Below, piece after piece: positions 48,901 through 63,100 of a stretch of DNA of 64,000 bases. The stretch is from Norana najaformis (taxonomy: Eukaryota > Annelida > Clitellata > Crassiclitellata > Hormogastridae). The stretch is taken from assembly GCA_964023275.1 (NCBI GenBank), contig OZ029929.1:8073937-8137936 (forward strand), in the 5' to 3' direction. The notes below the pieces were generated by a model that was given only the letters and a program-made list of their open reading frames with translations, made no database searches and was not told the DNA's origin. Position 1 is the first letter of the stretch, and each line of letters starts with the position of its first letter. The position numbers were made by a program, and so were the translations under genes.

Positions 48901-51900
48901 TCATCCTCCTTAGAATCCTCACCAACAGCTTCTTCTGGATTTGGGTAATCCTTCATCTCCTGAGAATAGTCATCTACAACTTCATCTTTCCTCTCCTGGG
49001 AATCTTCTGCAACTTCTTCCATCAAATGAAAATCCTTAGTTACAGCTTCAGACTTCATCTTCTGAGAATCTTCAGCTATACATTCTTTCTTTGTCTGGAA
49101 ATTATCAGCTACAACATCATCATTTTTCTGGGAAGCGTCAGCTACATCTTCCTTTGACTTTCGGGAACTGTCAGTCATGACATAGCCTTTGTTATAGATA
49201 TCCACTGTGAAATCCCCTGTTATTCTGAAGTCCTGTTGCTTGATATACATTTCTGGATCATTGTTCACACATTTGGCATTAGTTTTGGAATAATCATCAG
49301 GCGTTTTATCATCACATGGTACATCATCACTCGACTTCTGACCATTTCCTCTATCAAAATCTACCCTTTGTACACCAGCTCTTCTGTTGTGCCTTGCCAT
49401 GATGTCCTCTAATTTTTGAACATATGATTTCTGAACCTTGTCTGAAATGGACTCACATGCTTCTAAACTCAAGTCACCCTCTAGTACAGCAGCCTCAAAT
49501 GCAGGCTTCCTGTCCACTGTTGCTCCTTCCAAGTTTTCTGTGCTGTTCAAAAACAACTCCTCATTTCTTGGCAATTTTTGTTTTTCTAAATCACCAATGT
49601 GTTGTTCATTGTCTTTAGAATCTTTGCTCTCAAGCAGAGTGATTCCATATTTTACTACATGAAATGACTCCAGTTCATAGCATCTACCATCTACATTGTC
49701 ATTTAAGTTTTGTTCAAGTTCCTCTGTGCTAACCGTGCCTATCAGGCTCGTTGAATATTTACCATTCGATTCCTCATGATGTTTATCACTAGAATCTGCA
49801 TCAGATTTCTCCCTTAAACTTACATCATAATCTTCATTCAGTTGTGGTTCACTCATCCTCTCTAGCCGTTTATTGCATTTCTCTTGAACTTCCTTATCAA
49901 ATTTCTCAGTTGATTCTTGATCATAGCTTTCCTCTGATTCCTCACAGTGTTTATCTTTGGATTCTATGGTCGATTTAGATTCCTGACCAAATTTCTCTGT
50001 TGATCCTGGATCATATTTTTTAAATAATTCATTATCATTGTTCTCTGAAATGGTTCTTTTGTCATTTTTCTCCACTGATTCCTGATGATTTGTCTCTGCT
50101 GATTCCTGATCATATTTCTCTGTCGATTCCTGAACATATTTCTCTTGTGACTCCTGATCATATATCTCTGCTGATTCCTTTTCATATCTCTCTGCTGATT
50201 CTCTGGTATGCGTACTGCATGATTTTGCAACAAGTGTGTCATTTACAACTCTTGCATCAGAATCAGTTTCTTTTTGCAAATCAATGTGGCATTTCTTTGT
50301 CAACTCTGATTTGCATTTCTCTTTAGATTCAGTGTTGTATTTCTCTTGAAGTTCAGTGTCATATTTTTCACTTGATTCTGGAATGTATTTCTCTGTCAAC
50401 TCAAAATTCTCTTCTTCATTCTTTGTGGAAAGCTGCAGCTTTTCAATATCTTCGGGAAGTTTTTCACGCTCGACGTTTTTTACAAGCGGATCGGACATCA
50501 CAACATCAACATGTTTTTCACCTAGGGCATCTGTGTCACACTTCCCAGCCCCTTCATCAATATTTTTTTCAAATATCACATACCCTTTTTCGTTGTCATT
50601 TTCCTCATACTTGTCTCCTCTGATGCCTCCAATGAGATTTTCTTTCATGTTATACTGTCCATTGACATCTTTTACATATTTTGCTGCCTTCATAGGTTCA
50701 GCATAATTCTTTCCCTCAACATCCTCAGCATGCTGAGAACATCCACTATCTGTGGTGAATTTTTTGTCTTGTACAAATTTCTTATCCTTGGAATACTTCT
50801 CTCCAATATTTTTTACATGTTTTTCACCATTATCCTTGGCATATTTCTCAGATTCAACATATTTATCATACTTTTCTTCTTCATGATCTTTGGCATATGT
50901 TTCTTCATGAAGATCTACAGCATATTTTTCTTCTTTGGAATCCTTAGCATATTTCTTGCTGATATCTTTGGACTGTTTGACATCTTGTTTATATTTTTCC
51001 TCTGTATCTTGATCATATTTCTCTTCCTCTGCATATTTTCCATATTTATTTTTGTCAACCTCTTTGGTATACTTCTCTCCTTCAGTGTCAGTGTCTGTGT
51101 CACGTTTCCCTAATTGTCTATCTTTTTCATATTTCTCTTCTTTGGTATCATCGACAAATTTCTCTCCTTCAACAACCTTGAAGATTTTGTCTTCCTTGGC
51201 ACATTCAATGTTCTTTGCACCTTGGACACTAGGAGAGTGTTCTTCACTTTCAAAATGCTTCACCAATTTCTTTCCTCCCTTCGCAAGTGTCTCTTGTTCT
51301 AGATCTGGGTTATTCTCATCAGAAGAACCATGGAAACGTTTCATAGTTGTATTGTCAAGAAAAGTTTCATCTCCAATTTGTCTGACATTTCCAGTAACTT
51401 CATCAGTTTTTGCTTTACCAGCATCTACTACAGCAATTTCCTGACTGTTCTCATCTTTGGTACCTTTTAGAAATTGTTTCTGTTCAACAGCTTCAGCATG
51501 TTTTGAATGTTCTGAATTTCTGATAGAAGTGGCGTACTCTGCATTTTTAAAATAGTTCTGCCTGTTGGCACCTTCGTCAAACTTTGCTTCCTCCAGCAAG
51601 TCCACTACATTCTTCTGTGGCTTAACTTCAAGATGATATTTTTCATCTTCAATGTCTTCATCATATTTTTTGTACTCAGCATTTCTGTGCTTTTCTTCTT
51701 GTGCAACATCCAAATCAAATTTCTCCTGATTAAAATCTTTATCTTCTCTGAGCTCTTTGACCTCTTTCTCCGGTTGTTTAAGTTTGTCTGACTTATTAAC
51801 TTTCACTTTCTTTTCCTGCCCAACGTTTTCAGCACAGGGTTTCAAGTTGATCAGTTCATTTTCTTTCTCTTGCTCAAAATCATTGCAACATTCCTCCTGT

Positions 51901-54172
51901 TCAAACTCATATGGCTCTTCAATATGTTTGACACATTTTTGCTGGTCAACATCTGTAAAATATTCATTTACCTTCATATCTGTTTCAAATGTCTCTTGTT
52001 CAGTACATTTTGAAAGCTCAAGTGTTTTCATATGTTTCTCCTGTTGGATTTCGTGGTCATGCTTTTCTTGGTCAAGTTTATCCAGTTGGACTTGAGGATC
52101 ATGTTTCTCCAATATTACCAATTTATCTTGTTTCTCTGGTTGTATTTCACTCTCATATTTCTCCTGTTGAACCATTTGGTCATATTCATCCTGTTGAAGC
52201 TCTTGTTCGTGTTTCTCCGGTTTAACTAGATGATCAGTTTCGTTTTGAATCGGTATATGATGTTTCTCCTGTTGGACTTCATTGTCATGTTCTTCCTGTT
52301 GAACCTCTCGTTCATCTTTCTCCTGTTTAGACATTTGGCCAAATTTGTCCTGTTGCACCTGACTGTCATGTTTTTCCTGTTGAACCTCTTGTTCACCTTT
52401 CATATGTTTAACTGGTAGTCCATATTTGTCCTGTTGCACCTCACTGTCATGTTTTTCCTGTTGAACCTCTTGTTCACCTTTCATATGTTTAACTGGTAGT
52501 CCATATTTGTCCTTTTGCACCTCACTGTCATGTCTTTCCGGTTGAACCTCTTGTTCATCTTTCTCCTGTTTAACCAGTTGGTCAAATTTGTCCTGTTGCA
52601 CTTCACTGTCATGTTTTCCTAGTAGAACCAGTTGGTCATACTTCTCCAGTTGAACAAATTCCTCCTTTTCCTTCTCTTGAAGCAGTTGATCACGTTTCTG
52701 CTGTTGGACTTCAAGGACAGGTTTTCTTTGTTCAACTACTGGATCAAGTTTTTCATGTAGGACCTGTTGATAAAGGGTTTCCTGTTGAGCCTCTTGCTCC
52801 GATTTCTCTTCTTGAACCTCTTGATTCTGTTTCTCCTGATGGACTATATGATCATATTTCTCCCACTGAACCTCATGCTCCAATTTCTCCTGTTGAATCT
52901 GGTTGTCATGTTTTTTAAGCTGAACCTCTTGCTCGTGTTTCTCTTCTTGGACTTCAGGGTCAAGGTTGTTCAGCTGAATCTCCTGCACATGTTTCTCAAG
53001 CTGAACTAGTTGACCATGATTCTCCGGCAGCACTTCAGGGCCATGTTTCTCTTGCTGGACTTCATGACCAAGTTTTTCTTGTTGGACCACTTGCTCCTGT
53101 TTCTCTTGCTGAACTAATTGGTGATGTTTCTCCTCCTGAACTTCATGGTTATGTTTTCCTTGTTGAACCTCTTGCTTGTTTTTCTCCAGCTGAACTATTT
53201 GGTCATATTTCTCTTCAGGCATGTCATGGTCATCTTTCTCCTGTCGGTCATGTGTCCCCTGTAGAACCAGCTGATCATATTTCTCCCCTTGGAATTCATG
53301 GTCACGTTTTTCCTCTTGAACTTCTGGCTCATATGTTTCCATTGGATTATAATCCTCCTCCTGAACTTTATAGTCATGTTTTTTAGTTTGAACTTCTTGC
53401 TCTTTTTTCTCTTGTTGAACAAACTGGTCACATTTCTCACTCTGTGCTTCAAGTTCATGCTTTCCTTGATGAACCACTTGCTCATGTTTGTCTTGTTGAA
53501 CCAGTTGGTCATATTTCTCTTGAGCTTCATGGTCAAGGCTTCCTTGTTGAAACTCTTGAACGTCTTGGTCGTGTTTTTCTTCTTGAACCTCTTGCTCGTG
53601 TTTCTCTTCAAGAACCAATTGGTCATATTTCTTCTCTTGAACTTCATGGTCAAGTTTTCTCTGTTGAACCTCTTGTTCGTGTTTCTGCAGTTGAGCCAGT
53701 TGGCCATGTTTCTGATCTACTGCATTGTAGTGATAGTTTTCTTCATTAGTATCAGTGTCAAAATTTTTATTTGCTAGTTCTATGAAACATTTCTTTACTT
53801 TCTTAATGTCTTCTAACAAATGAGCCACCTCTGCATTTGGCTCAGCCAATGCCGAGAAATCTGCCATGGGAACTAATCCAAATCCTTCCTCAACAACCAT
53901 ATTGTTGGTCACAATCAGATTAGGAAAGCCCATGCTGAGGTTTACTATTTCATTAGAGTCATAAGAGATGGGAACTGTTGAAGCAAAGCCAGAACTTTCA
54001 GATAAATCACCAATTCCCGTTGCCACACATCCGTTGTCCGAATCATGACAGTCTTGTATACCGGGAGCTTTACCCACCTGAATCACTGATGATTCAATCA
54101 CGCCTTTCTTGTTCGAATCATCTTCCTTGTTCTTTGGTATTTCTTTTCTTAAGTTGTTGGAATCTGAAACTT
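45918..54172 (-). CDS. Giant terminal exon C: 9- and 8-residue repeats
   Basis: The acceptor ccgtttttttcag precedes AAGTTTCAG. The exon is 8,255 nt including TAG. After about 150 ordinary residues it carries about 62 nonapeptides of the type VQQEKHDQL (53,720-52,040). Looser KYAKD/EEKYD repeats follow (about 51,130-50,750), then octapeptides ESTEKYDQ (about 50,220-49,840) and repeats around AVTEDSQKMKEPVIEDYPKS (about 49,180-48,480). The last part (46,650-45,918) is Ser-rich and less repetitive, with two AFEI motifs (SDNAFEILSLDS and SRDAFEIDSRRS) and SLGFFDDSDRASDSASPKS. It ends SATYRSE. Charged repeats of 8 and 9 residues suggest extended or helical rod-like segments; this is inference. Confidence 0.85.
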
Positions 54173-57100
54173 CTGAAAAAAACGGAATTAATTTTTCCAT
54201 TCTGAAGACTTAAAAACACTAAAAGCAACTGTTCAACCGGTACAGCGATAGGTCTGGTCTATATATTATAATGTCTTGGATCATTATCTGAACACATTAG
54301 CAATTTCTTGGATTTGATGGCCAACAACAGCGTCATTTTCCTTACTATGGCAATCTCAAATAAATTGCAACTGCTCACGAGTATATGAGAAAATTAGTAA
54401 TCGATAGCAAGTGTAAGGAAATTTAACACAATTATTTTACTCAACAGGATAAATGCTGGCACTTTAGAAGTAACACCAATTTCCGTGCTTTGGGAAATTG
54501 AGTCTACTAAGTTCATTTGCATTGGCCTTTAACTGCTAAGTTATGAGTTTCAATTCTATTCCATTACAGGCATGGGCAACTCACTAAAATCCAAAAGGTA
54601 GGTTGTAATTTACTGACAGCTTATGTCCACAGTCAAAACATTCTACATCTTCAAGAACACATCTCTTAGTACTACAGGTCTAGTTTATGTAAAAGCATAC
54701 TAAATAAACCTACAATTATGAAGTCAAGAGAAAGAAAAGAACATCTTAACTGTGTTATGGAAATTGGTGTTACAGAAGTGACAAGATTAGCTTAGAACAA
54801 CAGTCTATGATACTAACCAGAAAAGAATTCCTTGGGAATGTTATGCAAGCCACACGTCTTCTCCACATCAATCAATGACGCAGTGGAAGCCTCGGAAGTT
54901 AGACGCTGTTCTCTGTGGATGTCAGATGCAGCAGCAATACCACCCTCATCATCAGCATGCTCTCTTATATTGTAGTACGAAAGATCAAAAGAAAGTCCTG
55001 AATCCCTCACTGGCATTGTCAACTCGAAACCTGCGGCATGAGGAACTTCGACAGGACGGCCCCTAAATGACCACCAAAATCACAGCTTTTACAAAAAGGT
55101 TACTTACATTTCCTTAAATACTGTAAACTAGGCCACGGACTAAACTACATTTATACATAAAGCACATTTTCAGACTGCACTTCTCTATATTATATTGTTG
55201 TCTATGTAGTGACAGCATTTCACACTGAAGTCCAAGGATTTAATTCTGGAATGTAGATGTTTGAAATTCACCTGCCTGTTGTTGGATTGCTACATGTTGC
55301 CAAGTTTACATTTAAGCCTAGGACTACGTTTCTTATGACTACTGCATACGAATGCATGTAAAACCAGCATTTGCAATATATTTACCATACTCTACTGTGG
55401 AAGAATGACTTACTTAAAGGCTGGCGTTGTTGCTTGCACTTCTGCGATATTGTCACGTACTTGTAACAACTCCTCTGACCTTACTACCACCTTGCTATCG
55501 TTGCTGTCAGCGGTCAGAAAGCTAGAGCCTAAGGCATCCAATGTTTTAGTAGTATACAGTTCGATGTCTGAAGCTGATGAACTGGAGCAAGCAGTCGCAA
55601 TACCTCCTCGGTACTGAGTGACCTGAGATTGCTCTGCTTCAATAACACTCTGAATTTTCAGATCTGAAATTTTCTCTGCTGAATTGCCTAAATCAAATAT
55701 TTGTAACTCGAGCTTGGTGTCATGACAAACTTCAGCTTCATCCTGCCTTCGAATTTTGTCATGTTTTGCATCAGTGCTCCTTACTTTCTCTTTTGTATCA
55801 GTCCTCCTTGGTTTAACTTCATCCTGTCCAAGAATATCTTCTGGTTTTGTATCAGTGCTTCTTGTTTCAACTTCATCCAGTCCAAGAATTTCTTCTGGTT
55901 TTGGATCAGTCACTCTTACTTTGTCTTCATCCTGTCCAAAAGTTTCTTCTGGTTTTGTATCAGAGCTCCTTGCTTTAACTTCATCCTGTCCAAGAATTTC
56001 TTCTTGTGTAATATCAGTCATCCTTGTTTTAATTTCTTCCTGTCCAAGACTTTCTTTATGTTTTGCAACAGTGACTCTTACGATGTCTTCATCCTGTCCA
56101 AAAGTTTCTTCTGGTTTAGCATCAGTGCTCTTTGTTTTAACTTCATCCTGTCCAAGAATTTCTTCTTGTTTTGGACCAGTCTCTCTTACTTTGTCTTCAT
56201 CCTGTCCAAAAGTTTTTTCTGGTTCTGTGTCAGTGACTCCTACTTTGTCTGCATCCTGCCCAAGAATTTCTTCACGTTTTGTATCGATGACTCTTACATT
56301 GTCTTCAATCTGCTCTAAAATTTCTTTGTGTTTCATATCAGGTTGTTCAAGTGCATTATATAAAAATGAGCTGAGATTGCTCTGTCCTTCATATCGTTCA
56401 ATACTATAGTCATCTGATGGACCAGCTGGCTGTGAGGCACCAACCTCAGTTTCCTCTCTGAAACTTTGGGTATTTGCTTCCAGTTCTTCATCAACTGCAG
56501 CATATTTCAAGTGTCCATGCCCATAATCCTTTGACTCCCAATACACTGCTGGTTGAGTCTTTCGCCTTGCCATGTCACATCCTGTGAATGGTTTAACAGG
56601 AAAACCAATGTCATCAATTGAATAGACTTTCGTTTCCTCCTTCAGAGTCTCTTCCTCTTCCAACTCCGTTGGCTGCAGACTCGATTCCATCTCTTTGACC
56701 CATGCTTGATCTGCCTCATTTTCCAGCCTAGCAAACAGCTGATCTCTCTTCCGTGCCTCATGGTCCTCCTCCTCTGAGTGACCCTCTTCATCTCCCCACC
56801 CGGGTTCCTCACTCCTTGTGGCATCGGCTGTTGAGGATTCCTCACTTCGAACACTGTCAGTAATAGAGGAATCTCCACTCCTTGTAATGTCAATGGAGGA
56901 TGTCTCACTTCTCGTTTGCCCAGGTGAGCCAAGCTCTTCGATCTTCAATCTCAGAGTCTCAGCCAGGCTGAGCCTATCATTTAGGGAGTATGGCACTGGA
57001 ATTGTTTCAGAAGACAGAGTGGCAGAAGAATATGAAACTGAAGCAACACTCTGATCTTGAATTAATGGCAAATTAGTAGGAGTTGTTTCTAAAGTCATAA

Positions 57101-60100
57101 ACGGTTCCATTTGACTGGGTTCTTTGCTCAGCATATCAATTGTTGGAGATGATTCTGAAGTCAGAGTCAGTTCCACCTGACTGGGTCCTTGACTAATTAG
57201 TAAAGCTTCAGGAGTTGATTCTAAAGTCACTGCCTGTTCCCCTTGAGTAGACTGTAGGCTCAATAGCGAAGTATCAGTAACTAATTGTGAAGCTACTAGA
57301 TGTTCCCCTTGATCAGGTTCTTGATTTAAGGTCAAAATAGTTGTAGTTGATTCTGAGGTCAACTGCTGCTCCATTTGACTGGGTTTATCACTCAACAGCA
57401 AAGTACTTCGAGTTGATTCTAATGGTATAGGTGGCTCGACGTGACCGAGTTGATTACTTGAAAAACTTAGAAATGTCTGTAAACTCTGAGGTTCTTTGTT
57501 TTGATCAGATATTTCATTCAACGTCAAATCATCAGACACTGATCCCGAAGTTGCATTTTGTTCAGCCTGGTTAAATTCATGACTCAACAACAAAAAGTCA
57601 TGTGATTCTGCAAGTAAAGGCTTTTCTGCCTCACTGGGTTCCTTGCTAAACAGCAGAGCAGTTTCTGTCAAGTCTAGGCTTACAAGTTCTTCTACATGGC
57701 CAGATTTCTCACCCAAAGAACTTACAGCTGAATCCGTGGTCACCTTTTGCTCAGCCTGATTCAGTTCCGGACTTATCTGCACAAGAACAGAAGTTGGGTC
57801 TAAACCCACAGGTTGTTGATTCACTTGATCGAGTTTAAGCAGAGAACTTGGCATTGATTCCTTAGTAACAGCCTGTTCCATTTGATTGGGTTCTTCTTGC
57901 AACAGAGGCATTGACATTGATTCCAAAGTCATCTGTCCTTTCCCGCTAACAAACTTATTGCTCAAAGCATCCAAGGTATTATCTTGTTCTATTTGACGCA
58001 GTTCTTGGTTCAAAAGTAAAGAAGAAGATAATTCAAAATTCACAGGCTTTTCTTCCTGACCAGTTTCTGAAGTTGACTGTATTACAGCTGCAGTGGACTC
58101 TGATGTCATTCTTTGCTCCTCTAGATTAGGATCCTGCTGCAACAGCAAAGAGGCAGTTGACTCCGATATCAAAGGCTGTTCTGCAAGACGAGTTGGTTCC
58201 TTGGTAACCACCAATGGATCTAGACTCGATTCTTTGGGAACAAGTTGTTCAGCTTCACCAGACTTCTGGCTCAGTTGCAAAGCAACTGAAGCTGATTCAG
58301 ATGCCAGTGGCTGTCCCACTTGGCTAAGTTCCTTTTTCAGTAGCAAAGTAGTTGATCTCGATTCTAGGGTATCAAACCGATCCATTTCACCAGGTTTCTG
58401 GGTCAGATGAAAAGCATCTGAAGCTGATTCAGAAACCAGAGGTTGTTCTGCTCCACCTAGTTCTTCGCTTGAATGCAAGGCAGTAGATGATGATTGTACT
58501 TTAGCAGACTGTTTCACTTGACGAACTTCCTGGTCTAACATTAAGGGCGCTGGCGCTGATTCCATAGTAACAGGTTGTTCTGCCTGACTAAGTTCCTGGC
58601 CCAATACTAAAGTCTCAGGAGCTGATACTACAGTAACAGGTTGCTCTGCTTGACTAGGTCCCTGGCCCAATACAAAAGTCGATGGAGCTGATTCTATAGT
58701 AACATGTTCTTCTGCCTGACTTGGTTCCTGGCCCAACACAAAATGCTCTGGAGCTGTTTCCACTGTAACAGGTTGCTCTGAATGACTAAGCTCCTGGTCA
58801 AAAATTGAAGTCTTTGGATCTGATTCCATAGTAACAGTTTCTTCCACCTGTCTAGGTTCCTGACCCAACACGAAATGCTCTGGAGATGTTTCCATAGTAA
58901 CAGGTTCTTCTGCCTGACTAGGTTCCTGGCCCAATAATGAGGTCTTTGGAGCTGATTCTATAGTAACAGGTCCTTCTGCCTGACTAGGCTCCTGGCCCAA
59001 CAATGACGTCTTTGGAGCTGATTCCATAGTAACAGGTTCTTCTGCCTGACTAGGTTCCTGGCCCAACAATGAGGTCTTTGGAGCTGATTTTATAGTAACA
59101 GGTTCTTCTGCCTGACTAGGTTCCTGCCCCAACAATGACGTCTTTGGAGCTGATTCCATAGTAACAGGTTTTTCTGCCTGTCTAGGTTCCTGACCCAACA
59201 CGAAATGCTCTGGAGATGTTTCCATAGTAACAGGTTCTTCTGCCTGACTAGGTTCCTGGCCCAACAATGACGTCTTTGGAGCTGATTCCATAGTAACAGG
59301 TTCTTCTGCCTGACTAGGCTCCTGACCCAACAATGACTTCTTTGGAACTGTTTTCATAGTAACAGGTTCTTCTGCCTGTCTAAATTCCTGGCCCAACAAT
59401 GAGGTCTTTGGAGCTGATTCCTTAGTAACAGGTTCTTCTGCCTGACTTGGTTCCTGGCCCAACAATGAAGTCTTTGGAGCTGATTCCATAGTAACAGGTT
59501 TTTCTGCCTGTCTAGGTTCCTGACCCAACACGAAATGCTCTGGAGATGTTTCCATAGTAACAGGTTCTTCTGCCTGACTAGGTTCCTGGCCCAACAATGA
59601 CGTCTTTGGAGCTGATTCCATAGTAACAGGTTCTTCTGCCTGACTAGGCTCCTGACCCAACAATGACTTCTTTGGAACTGTTTTCATAGTAACAGGTTCT
59701 TCTGCCTGTCTAAATTCCTGGCCCAACAATGAGGTCTTTGGAGCTGATTCCTTAGTAACAGGTTCTTCTGCCTGACTTGGTTCCTGGCCCAACAATGAAG
59801 TCTTTGGAGCTGATTCCATAGTAACAGGTTCTTCTGCCTGACTAGGCTCCTGGCCCAACAATGACGTCTTTGGAGCTATTTTCATAGTAACAGGTTCTTC
59901 TGCCTGTCTAGGTTCCTGGCCCAACAATGAGGTCTTTGGAGCTGATTCCATAGTAACAGGTTCGTCTGCCTGACTAGGTTCCTGGCCCAACAATGACGTC
60001 TTTGGAGCTGATTCCATAGTAACAGGTTCTTCTGCCTGACTAGGTTCCTGACCCAACAATGACGTCTTTGGAGCTGTTTTCATAGTAACAGGTTGCTCTG

Positions 60101-63100
60101 CCTGTCTAGGTTCCTGACCCAACACGAAATGCTCTGGAGCTGCTTCCATAGTAACAGGTTCTTCAGCCAGACCAGGTTCCTGGCCCAACAATGAGGTCTT
60201 TTGAGCTGTTTCCATAGTAACAGGTTCTTCTGCCTGACTAGGTTCCTGGCCCAACAATGAGGTCTTTGGAGCTGATTCCATAGTAACAGGTTCGTCTGCC
60301 TGACTAGGTTCCTGGCCCAAAAATGAGGACTTTGGAGCTGTTTTCATAGTAACAGGTTGCTCTGCCTGTCTAGGTTCCTGACCCAACACAAAATGCTCTG
60401 GAGCTGTTTCCACTGTAACAGGTTCTTCAGCCAGACCAGGTTCCTGGCCCAACAATGAAGTCTTTAGAGCTGATTCCATAGTAACAGTTTCTTCTGCCTG
60501 TCTAGGTTCCTGGCCCAACACGAAATGCTCTGGAGATGTTTCCATAGTAACAGGTTGTTCTGCCTGACTAGGTTCCTGGCCCAACAATGACGTCTTTGGA
60601 GCTGATTCTATAGTAGCAGGTTCTTCTGCCTTACCAGGTTCCTGGCCCAACAATGAGGTCTTTGGAGCTGTTTTCATAGTAACAGGTTGCTCTGCCTGTC
60701 TAGGTTCCTGACCCAACACGAAATGCTCTGGAGCTGTTTCCATAGTAACAGCTTCTTCTGCCAGACCAGGTTCCTGGCACAACAATGAGGTCTTTGGAGC
60801 TGATTCCATAATAACAGGTTCTTCTGTCTGACTAGGTTCCTGGCCCAACAATGAGGTCTTTGGAGCTGATTCCATAGTAACAGGTTCTTCTGCCTGACTA
60901 GGTTCCTGCCCCAACAATGACGTCTTTGGAGCTGATTCCATAGTAACAGGTTCTTTTGCCTGTCTAGGTTCCTGACCCAACATGAAATGCTCTGGAGCTG
61001 TTTCCATAGTAACAGGTTCTTCAGCCTTACCAGGTTCCTGGCCCAACAATGAGGTCTTTGGAGCTGATTCCATAGTAACAGGTTCGTCTGCCTGACTAGG
61101 TTCCTGGCCCATCAATGAGGGCTTTGGAGCTGATTTCATAGTAACAGGTTCTTCTGCCTGACTAGGTTCCTGCCCCAGCAATGACGTCTTTGGAGCTGAT
61201 TCCATAGTAACAGGTTCTTCTGCCTGACTTGGTTCCTGACCCAACACGAAATGCTCTGGAGCTGATTCCATAGTAACAGGTTCTTCTGCCTGACTAGGCT
61301 CCTGGCCCAACAATGACGTCTTTGGAGCTATTTTCATAGTAACAGGTTCTTCTGCCTGTCTAAATTCCTGGCCCAACAATGACGTCTTTGGAGCTAATTC
61401 CATAGTAACAGGTTCTTCTGCCTGACTAGATTCCTGGCCCAACAATGAGGTCTTTGGAGCTGATTTCATAGTAACAGGTTCTTCTGCCCAACTAGGTTCC
61501 TGCCCCAACAATGACGTCTTTGGAGCTGTTTTCATAGTAACAGGTTGCTCTGCCTGTCTAGGTTCCTGACCAAACACGAAATGCTCTGGAGCTGTTTCCA
61601 TAGTAACAGGTTCTTCAGCCAGACCAGGTTCCTGGCACAACAATGAGGTCTTTTGAGCTGATTCCATAGTAACAGTTTCTTCTGCCTGTCTAGGTTCCTG
61701 GCCCAACACGAAATGTTCTGGAGATGTTTCCATAGTAACAGGTTGTTCTGCCTGTCTAGGTTCCTGGCCCAACACAAAATGCTCTGGAGTTGTGTCCATA
61801 GTAACTGGTTCTTCTGCCTTACCAGTTTCCTGGCCCAAAAATGAAGTCTTTGGAGCTGATTCCATAGCAACAGTTTCTTCTACCTGTCTAGGTTCCTGGC
61901 CCAACAATGAAGTCTTTGGAGCTGTTTCTATAGTAACAGGCTCTTCTGCCTGATTAGGTTCCTGCCCCAACACGAAATGCTCTGGAGCTGTTTCCATAGC
62001 AACAGGTTCTTCTGCCTGTCTAGGTTCCTGACCCAACACTGAAGTCTCTAGAGCTGTTTCCACGGTAACAGGTTCTTCTGCCTGACTAGGTTCCTGGCCC
62101 AACAACGAAGTCTTTGGACCTGATTCCATAGTAACAGGTTCTTCTGCCTGTCTAGGTTCCTGACCCAACACTGAAGTCTCTAGAGCTGTTTCCATAGTAA
62201 CAGCTTCTTCTGCCTGAGTAGGTTCCTGGCCCAACAATGAAGTCTTTGGAGCTGTTTCCATAGTAACAAGTTCTTCTGCCTGATTAGGTTCCTGGCCCAA
62301 CAATGAAGTCTTTGGGGCTGTTTCTTTAGTCACAGGTTCTTCTGCCTTACCAGGTTCCTGGCCCAACACGAAATGCTCTGGAGATGTTTCCATAGTAACA
62401 GGTTCTTCTGCCTGAGCAAGTCCCTGGCCCAACAATGAGGTCTTTGGAGCTGATTCCATAGTAACAGGTTCTTCTGCCTGACCAGGTTCCTGGCCCAACA
62501 ATGAGGTCTTTGGAGCTGATTCCATAGTAACAGGTTCTTCTGCCTGACCAGGTTCCTGGCCCAACAATGAGGTCTTTGGAGCTGATTCCATAGTAACAGG
62601 TTCTTCTGCCTGACTAGGTTCCTGGCCCAACAAGAAATGCTCTGGAGCTGATTCCACAGTAACAGGTTGCTCTGCCTGACTAGGTTCTTGGCACAACCAA
62701 AGTGTAGTGGAAATTGATTCTGAACTAACAGATTGTTTCACTTGAGTGGGCTCTCTGCTCAACAGCAAAGAAACAGAAGTCTTTTCCAGAGCTTCAGAGC
62801 CGTTTCCTAAGGCAAATATTTCTTCAGTTACTGCTTCTGTGCTTCTCTTCTCAACCTCTTCTACCGCTTCAATGTTCTTTCCTAAGCCAAAGATTTCTTG
62901 TGTTACTGGTTCACTGCTTTTTCTCAAGGACTCCACTACTGGTTCAGCATCTTTTTCAAATCCTTGCATTACCTGTCCAGCTGGTTCCATGCTCGTTTCC
63001 TCAATGCCTCCTAATGCTTCAGAGTCCTTTGCAAATCTATTAATTTCTGAAGTTGCTGGTTTTTCAGTCTTTCCTGCACCCGTCAGCTCAAGCTCCACTG

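Noticed and set aside
49424..54205. Many plus-strand open frames (for example 50356-50706, 51052-51444, 53289-53777)
   Set aside because: They are mirror frames of the codon-biased repeats in giant exon C on the minus strand. They have hydrophobic low-complexity translations and no start, splice or motif support.
55722..58410. Plus-strand open frames opposite giant exon A (55722-56318, 55756-56409, 58093-58410)
   Set aside because: Antisense shadows of the 18- and 22-residue repeats; periodicity alone keeps them open.
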